IMG/VR virus record: IMGVR_UViG_3300037245_001091
Span: 1-27,687 of that record
Origin: a virus
Strand: one strand, 5' to 3'
Length of the DNA: 27,687 bases
Under the pieces are notes generated by a model. The model worked only from the letters and a program-made list of their open reading frames with translations. It had not been told where the DNA came from and did not search any database. The position numbers were made by a program, and so were the translations under genes. Shown here piece after piece: positions 23,344-27,687 of the stretch (positions within the stretch are counted from its first letter, which is position 1; each line of letters starts with the position of its first letter).

Positions 23344-23900
23344 TACTTCTCCAGTAGCTTGAGGTCATCGGCGATTGTCTTGATCTTAGAATTAAGGTCA
23401 CTGAGAGAGCCGTCATTGTGGATCAAGTAGTTCCATCGACTCCAACCTATCAAGTCAACTTCCGCTGGGTCAGTGCCCACTTCAATTCCTGGTCGGCGCA
23501 TCTCGATTAGTGTGGCGCCAAGTTCCAGTAGTTTGTATCCTTCATTAGGGAATCTAAGATCCGTAATGATCGCAACGTCACAATGCGTACCTTGCAGGAC
23601 GAAGTCAATCCAAGTGTCCTGGTACACTTCACGCAACTTGTTACCTACTTGAATCCAGATATCGCGCGGCGAGAGTCCTAGAGTAGGAAGAACGACTTCC
23701 TTTTGATCACGGTGTGTCTCGTAATAGATGCCGCGCTTCAGTCCAGCCCACCCGTACAACTGGAAGGCGATGTCCTTCAGTTTGTCAGCGAAGGAAGCAC
23801 GGCAGGACTTAATGTTGTTGGCCCGCAACAAGATGTCAAGGAACTTGCCTGCGGTGTCTTTGCCTGATCCTTTTTGATAGCCAAAAGCAATGATCTTCAT
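23343..23900 (-). CDS. Deoxynucleoside monophosphate kinase
   Basis: 185 residues. The P-loop is at residues 7-16 (GYQKGSGKDT), in the form seen in T4 gp1-like phage dNMP kinases (GxxxxSGKDT), followed by a conserved ADKLKDIAFQLYGW segment, LGLSPRDIWIQVGNKLREVYQDTW and the ITDLRFPNEG motif, all typical of the family. It phosphorylates dNMPs to dNDPs for phage DNA synthesis. ATG 23900 is preceded by AGGAG on the minus strand. Lies between small ORFs in the replication operon. Confidence 0.88.
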   Translation of the reverse strand: MKIIAFGYQKGSGKDTAGKFLDILLRANNIKSCRASFADKLKDIAFQLYGWAGLKRGIYYETHRDQKEVVLPTLGLSPRDIWIQVGNKLREVYQDTWIDFVLQGTHCDVAIITDLRFPNEGYKLLELGATLIEMRRPGIEVGTDPAEVDLIGWSRWNYLIHNDGSLSDLNSKIKTIADDLKLLEK

Positions 23901-23901
23901 G

Positions 23902-24207
23902 TCAGTCTCCTGAGGTTATTCTTGTGTCGAAAGATCCAACGTACTTAGTAGGTGCCGCTATTGCCAGACATGGAATGGCCGCCATAAATAGTGCTAAGAT
24001 ATCTGTTGGCGCACGCCTGAATAATGACTCCAAATTTCCAGTTCGTAGCACAGAGGAAATTTGAAGATCAATTATACGTCGTAAGTGTTGAATAGCTTTT
24101 ATAGGTGTTCCGCCGTCGGCTACCAAGTCCATTTCAATACAATGTGCTATCCAGCAGTCTTCTTCACGGTAAATTATCACTCGAATCGTATAAGGTAATT
24201 TGATCAA
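23902..24207 (-). CDS. HicB-like small protein
   Basis: 101 residues from TTG 24207 with AGGAG (24214-24218) six bases upstream. The first 50 residues (YTIRVIIYREEDCWIAHCIEMDLVADGGTPIKAIQHLRRIIDLQI) follow the HicB antitoxin fold pattern: a strand, W(I/V)A.C.E.D..A.G.T, then a helix. The C-terminal half (LFRRAPTDILALFMAAIPCLAIAAP) lacks an obvious DNA-binding domain. No HicA toxin (double-stranded RNA-binding-like small basic protein) is adjacent. It may be an orphan antitoxin-fold protein, perhaps countering a host HicA, but that is inference. The final residues TSGD arise from a sequence that also serves as the next ribosome binding site. Confidence 0.55.
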   Translation of the reverse strand: MIKLPYTIRVIIYREEDCWIAHCIEMDLVADGGTPIKAIQHLRRIIDLQISSVLRTGNLESLFRRAPTDILALFMAAIPCLAIAAPTKYVGSFDTRITSGD

Positions 24208-24208
24208 A

Positions 24209-24412
24209 TCAATCTCCTGAGGTTACGGTACCGGTACTCCAATCTCCGCGTACTTCCAATATTTTAAGATGCGGAACTCGGATGGGAACTAGATGCACGC
24301 CTACGAAGGTGCGGCCAGTGCGCACGTATTGCGCAATGCCGTTGTCGAAGGCATACGATAGTTGCCTTCGTTGTTGTAGGTCAAGTTTTTCTATTTTGGA
24401 TCTAATGCTCAC
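24209..24412 (-). CDS. Small hypothetical protein
   Basis: 67 residues from GTG 24412, overlapping the end of the primase-helicase gene by 11 bases. Basic N-terminal helix (SIRSKIEKLDLQQRRQLSYAFDNGIAQYV) and a beta-like remainder (TFVGVHLVPIRVPHLKILEV). Not recognised; it does not match HicA despite preceding the HicB-like gene. The end (TVTSGD) overlaps the ribosome binding site of the next gene. The weak start signal leaves some doubt. Confidence 0.5.
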   Translation of the reverse strand: MSIRSKIEKLDLQQRRQLSYAFDNGIAQYVRTGRTFVGVHLVPIRVPHLKILEVRGDWSTGTVTSGD

Positions 24413-27086
24413 TAATCAATTTCCCATCGTAGAAAATCAACTTGGGTTGATCGGTGTTCTCTGGCTCAGTAAACGACAGATTGCCGACGTAGTGCGGCGC
24501 ACCTATTCGGCCCTTCGGATACTTGTGCGGAAGTTCGCGGCCCATCTTGATCTTACTCCATTCATGCACTTCCATTGGGTCAAGCCACTCTTGGAATCGC
24601 CCGAACAAGTCAGCGACTTGGATGGACTCACCTGGGGCGTCATAACATACTTCGTCGATGAAGATTTCCAGCGATGACCGGTTGCTTTCGGCCGTCAGTT
24701 TCTTGATGTCAGACTCAACAATGGGCACATTCAAACGGTCGTTAGACGGCGGTATCTCAACCTGCAGAATATCAGCGATGAAATCAGGAGCCTCCTGCTT
24801 TAACAGTTGATGCAATTGATTCCTAGGAATCATGTCCATCATGTCCAGTACCGGAACATGAATCATCGTGATTCTAGTATCACCCGAGAAAATGGGGCAT
24901 TCTTCGATACTATTTCCGGTCTGTACAAAGTGGACAGTGTTGCGAACTTGGTACGGGGTGCGGCCTTTGTGGTGGATCATCAATGTCTTCGACATGACCC
25001 AATCCTTGATCCTGTTCCGTGCCGCCGCGGCCTTCTGTAGGTTAGTCTCTTCGACCACGCACAGCACGGCACCCTCTAGCTCGCCGTTGAACCCTGCCGA
25101 TGAAATCAATGCGACGTCCGCTCGCACATACCCGCGAGTCATCAGCATTTCAATAGCCTCATGGAACGTGGACTTGCCAGTCTTCTCCTCCTTGGAGTAT
25201 AGGAACAGGTACGGCAGTTGCTCCTTGGGCGCTTGGAATAGACTAGCTACCCATATCTTCAGGTAGTCGGCGCCTGTTGACACACCGTTAGCCTGACACC
25301 ACCCATCAGTCTTAACCGCGGAATCCAGGCCCTTGCCACACTGTTCTAGAATCTTATACCACGTGGGGCAATTGTATGGTTCCTCCTCTTTAGGCTTGTA
25401 TCGAAGCTGCGGAGCGTCACGGTTCCACAGCCGCCCGCCTAAGAATTCTTCCTTGAAAGGCTCGTTGGCAAGAATCCAAGGTTCCAGTACACAGTCCCCA
25501 AGGATCTTATTGATTTCAGCATCACGCAAACCGTGAGATTTCATCGCGAGTCTGACATGCGTGTACGGTTCTTCACGCCACTTGCCTGCGGCATTCACGA
25601 CCCATCCGCGGTCGGTGCTTTTGTCAGTAGATAGATGCCTGATGATGTCGTCGTGCTTGATCGCCTCGGGCTCAAAAGTCTCTTGAAGATTAGCATTGAA
25701 TATGCGCGTCCAGTGTCCTTTGTCCTCACGCCAGCCAGGGATATCGTCATAGCGGTCTGTCGACTCTTTCTTGAATGATACCACCAGCCGCCCGTCTTTA
25801 TGCTGATGAATCTTGGCTTTATGCGCCCACGACCACTCTGGTAGTTTGATCTTGATACCTAGCGCCCTAGCGCAGGCAGCCACAGCCTTGCTGTCGTTGA
25901 AGTGGAAGGCTCCTTTTTCGTCTTCCATGCCACCATAGTTCTGTGCGGCATTTTTGAGAGAGGGATCACAGTTGAAGTAGCATCGCGTGTACCCGCTACC
26001 GTCTTGCTCCCAGTTGTTAGATTCCTCTACTCCTTTGGCGTACCTACGGACGACCCACCCTCCTTCTGGGTGATCGATCGGGAACGCGAAGCAGTTGTGG
26101 TCAGCGCCCTGTGTGGCGCCTGTAGCACCTGTTGATTTAGTGTCGAATATGCCGCGCAACTGGAGTTCCTTGTGCGCTTTCTTCAGGTCTAACGTGTGAC
26201 AAACCATCATGTAATGGTCCGCGTCCCACCACCATTGAGCTTGATTTTTCTCCAAGTGATCCATCAGTTTTTTGTGCGTGTCATCCAGCTTAACGCGTGG
26301 GCGCTGGCCTGTCAGTTCTTCAAACTTGGATTCGTCGTCGACGAACTCCGGCTTAATGCGCTTGCGATTGCCTTTGACGACGTCAACGTGGTCCTGCCAA
26401 TTGACCGGAATATCAATGAGGACTTTGCCCCGCTTGATAAGCTCCAGACCGCGGTTAGCAGGAGTCATCTTACGATGCCAGATCCAAAGAACTGATCCGC
26501 ATACGTCTACTTTGCTGCTGAAATCGAATCCAGTGGTGGCCGCCATTTTACCTAGAATTGCGCGCGATAGGGCGGAGTGATCATTATGCGTTGCCGTGGG
26601 CACGCGGTCTAGATAGACGTATAGATGGAGTCCACTGCCAGATGTCGAGCGACGGACCGTCACCCACGGTAGGTTGATGGCGGCCTCGCGGACTGCGTCT
26701 AGTTCAGTGTCAGTGAGAGAGTTAGCACCTGAGTGGCCGGCAATAGCGTCGAAATCATAACCCACCCATCTGGATACTCGCTCTTTCCAATCCCAACCAG
26801 TTAGGCCGATGCCGTCCGCGTGCGCCGCCAAATCATAGTTGATTTTGAAATCATTGTTCTCAGGATTGGAGAACGCCTTCTTTGGAATTCTGAATGAGTA
26901 CCACTCTTGCGCGCCATCAGAGTAGGAATGCCAGGTTCGGCCTTTGAAGCCCTCAGTAGAAACGCGGTCGCCTCCGTCTTGAGCGACGTTGACTTGGACC
27001 TCCATTCCCAGATAGTATGATTCTGCTAAATCAGCGTGAGTCATCGCTGTCAAGAAAGTTTTAATGGCTTCCGATCGCGTGGGCAT
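24402..27086 (-). CDS. AEP primase / SF3-type helicase fusion
   Basis: 894 residues. An N-terminal primase-like domain of the archaeo-eukaryotic primase type: YDFDAIAGH (Asp111, Asp113, metal-binding), STSGSGLHLYVYLD (His154) and a later DVCGSVLWIWHRK. The C-terminal D5/SF3-like ATPase (DUF5906-like pattern) has Walker A KTGKST (636-640), Walker B AVLCVVEE (Glu679-680), NRIKDWVMSKTLMIHHKGRTPY, the sensor-like FVQTGNS, and the arginine region FSGDTRITM. It would prime and unwind the phage replication fork. ATG 27086 has no clear ribosome binding site; a leaderless or weak start is possible. First gene of the leftward operon, transcribed away from the control region. Confidence 0.88.
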   Translation of the reverse strand: MPTRSEAIKTFLTAMTHADLAESYYLGMEVQVNVAQDGGDRVSTEGFKGRTWHSYSDGAQEWYSFRIPKKAFSNPENNDFKINYDLAAHADGIGLTGWDWKERVSRWVGYDFDAIAGHSGANSLTDTELDAVREAAINLPWVTVRRSTSGSGLHLYVYLDRVPTATHNDHSALSRAILGKMAATTGFDFSSKVDVCGSVLWIWHRKMTPANRGLELIKRGKVLIDIPVNWQDHVDVVKGNRKRIKPEFVDDESKFEELTGQRPRVKLDDTHKKLMDHLEKNQAQWWWDADHYMMVCHTLDLKKAHKELQLRGIFDTKSTGATGATQGADHNCFAFPIDHPEGGWVVRRYAKGVEESNNWEQDGSGYTRCYFNCDPSLKNAAQNYGGMEDEKGAFHFNDSKAVAACARALGIKIKLPEWSWAHKAKIHQHKDGRLVVSFKKESTDRYDDIPGWREDKGHWTRIFNANLQETFEPEAIKHDDIIRHLSTDKSTDRGWVVNAAGKWREEPYTHVRLAMKSHGLRDAEINKILGDCVLEPWILANEPFKEEFLGGRLWNRDAPQLRYKPKEEEPYNCPTWYKILEQCGKGLDSAVKTDGWCQANGVSTGADYLKIWVASLFQAPKEQLPYLFLYSKEEKTGKSTFHEAIEMLMTRGYVRADVALISSAGFNGELEGAVLCVVEETNLQKAAAARNRIKDWVMSKTLMIHHKGRTPYQVRNTVHFVQTGNSIEECPIFSGDTRITMIHVPVLDMMDMIPRNQLHQLLKQEAPDFIADILQVEIPPSNDRLNVPIVESDIKKLTAESNRSSLEIFIDEVCYDAPGESIQVADLFGRFQEWLDPMEVHEWSKIKMGRELPHKYPKGRIGAPHYVGNLSFTEPENTDQPKLIFYDGKLISEH

Positions 27087-27250
27087 GGCATGATTTTCGT
27101 GTCAAATTTCTTGTGATTGCGAAGTCATAGTGACGAAATCAAATCATTATCGACCGAGGGCGTCCACCTACGGCCCGTAGTAATATACGTATAATCGGCC
27201 CACATTGTTCATTCTTTACCGGATTATCCCTTTTCCTTATCGCTCTATGT

Positions 27251-27270
27251 CTTTCTTTCTTTCTTTCTTT
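27251..27270. repeat. CTTT tetranucleotide microsatellite (five units)
   Basis: Five perfect CTTT units make an all-pyrimidine strand. It lies in a 19-codon frame starting at 27247 that lacks any ribosome binding site, so a coding role is not claimed. Confidence 0.9.
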
Positions 27271-27334
27271 CTATTCTCTAGAGAAGGCTATGTATATGGT
27301 AAATAGTAGTAGGAAGTGGTGTACATAAGTTATT

Positions 27335-27400
27335 CGTATATATAGGCGCGCTATTTTCCTAATCCTGCGCTTTATGCGAACAATGCGCGCCATATATACG
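27335..27400. repeat. Large inverted repeat in the control region
   Basis: CGTATATATAGGCGCGC (27335-27351) is the reverse complement of GCGCGCCATATATACG (27385-27400) except for one extra A. The arms are separated by 33 bases. The right arm continues into a 12-bp palindrome. Candidate paired operator or replication-protein site. Confidence 0.8.
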
Positions 27401-27420
27401 TATATTCCTTAGCATAGGCG

Positions 27421-27449
27421 TTGTGCGCACTAACGTGGAATGATATGAT
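27421..27449 (+). promoter_or_regulatory. Candidate sigma-70-type promoter with extended -10
   Basis: TTGTGC (27421-27426), 17-base spacer, TATGAT (27444-27449) preceded by TGA, an extended -10. The -10 element matches consensus at five of six positions and the -35 at three. Located 35 bases before the rightward gene at 27484. Confidence 0.45.
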
Positions 27450-27483
27450 TTAGCCTCTTTAACAGGAGAATCACGGTGAAACG

Positions 27484-27687
27484 ATGACTTTGAAATCAAT
27501 GATGGACGACGTAGTGAAAGTGACTCCGAGAGCACGTGAGCGCATAGGCAGATGTTGGCGCGACGATAGGGTACGGGATCGCGAGATGGATTCAGAATTG
27601 GCTGAGGTGTTCGCGGAACTCCTAAGCGAGTATATGTACGCTCTAGCGTGGTGTGGAGGCGCATCTGCTTTCGGGCCTGATGGAGAA
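27484..27687 (+). CDS. Hypothetical early protein, 3'-truncated by the window end
   Basis: 68 codons visible, open to the last base. Begins MTLKSMMDDVVKVTPRARERIG, with a basic/acidic middle (CWRDDRVRDREMDSE) and LAEVFAELLSEYMYALAWCGG. Not recognised. A strong AGGAGA (27464-27469) is 14 bases upstream of ATG 27484, but six bases from GTG 27476, which opens a three-codon frame whose TGA stop overlaps this ATG. The ATG at 27499 is another possible start. Divergent from the replication operon, so probably an early gene. Confidence 0.55.
   Translation, partial: MTLKSMMDDVVKVTPRARERIGRCWRDDRVRDREMDSELAEVFAELLSEYMYALAWCGGASAFGPDGE

Larger units (their letters stand above)
27087..27483. promoter_or_regulatory. 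Divergent control region, possible origin
   Basis: About 400 bp without a credible gene, between divergent transcripts. It holds an AT-rich core with palindromes: CTACGG-C-CCGTAG (27168-27180), TATACGTATA (27184-27193), TTCTCTAGAGAA (27274-27285), ATATACGTATAT (27394-27405) and GTGCGCAC (27423-27430). It also has a large inverted repeat (27335-27351/27385-27400) and a CTTT microsatellite. These suggest operators or an origin; no iteron array or known origin motif was identified. No convincing leftward promoter was found. Confidence 0.5.

Noticed and set aside
23902-24412. Complete HicA-HicB toxin-antitoxin pair
   Set aside because: The 67-residue neighbour lacks the HicA pattern (GSH..(Y/F) motif), so only a HicB-like half can be supported.
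27100-27105. Minus-strand TTGACA as -35 of a leftward promoter
   Set aside because: No -10 element lies at the right distance, and the site would place the transcription start inside the primase gene.

Overview
The window is the structural module, plus part of the replication module, of a tailed dsDNA phage (Caudoviricetes) or prophage, most likely with a long non-contractile siphovirus tail. Evidence: a P22-type (HK97-fold) major capsid protein, a Gly/Asp/Ala-rich scaffold, a tail assembly chaperone with a -1 slippery site, a TP901-type tape measure protein of 1162 residues, a tail hub protein, and no sheath or contractile baseplate genes. Base composition looks close to balanced and most starts have AGGAG-type ribosome binding sites. 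The host cannot be assigned from this sequence. No terminase, integrase, endolysin, tRNA, CRISPR or insertion sequence is visible; the terminase probably lies to the left.

Layout, plus strand, 1-22098: C-terminal part of a likely portal protein; two tandem paralogous beta-rich proteins; a DnaT-like head-tail adaptor; scaffold; major capsid protein followed by a very strong 57-nt hairpin; a small holin-like membrane protein; a probable head-closure protein; a conserved phage hypothetical; a GT-A-type glycosyltransferase; a protein fusing a five-repeat propeller-like domain to a probable tail terminator; a tail tube protein carrying three internal ~105-aa repeats; chaperone G and its frameshifted G-T form; a gp10-like protein; tape measure; a beta-rich virion protein; a second propeller fusion; a small Dit-like protein; tail hub; and a Cys-rich coiled-coil tail-tip protein. 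Genes are tightly packed, often with ATGA or TAATG overlaps. The clear exceptions are the leaders of the capsid and tail-tube genes and the gap before the second propeller gene.

Minus strand, 27086-22095: an operon with an AEP primase/SF3 helicase fusion, a small ORF, a HicB-like small protein, a dNMP kinase, a hypothetical, a Cys-containing conserved phage protein and a DEDDh 3'-5' exonuclease. It converges on the tail genes with a 4-nt overlap of stop codons and a small hairpin. From 27087 to 27483 lies a non-coding control region with several palindromes, a large inverted repeat and a CTTT microsatellite, followed by a rightward gene cut by the window edge.

The most unusual element is a matched pair of tail proteins (6824-8356 and 15366-17516). 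Each begins with the same five-repeat propeller-like module, continues with variable-length VTFTQTA repeats, and ends in a different tail-structural domain. Together with the glycosyltransferase and the repeat-expanded tail tube, this suggests a tail heavily decorated with repeated, possibly carbohydrate-binding domains.
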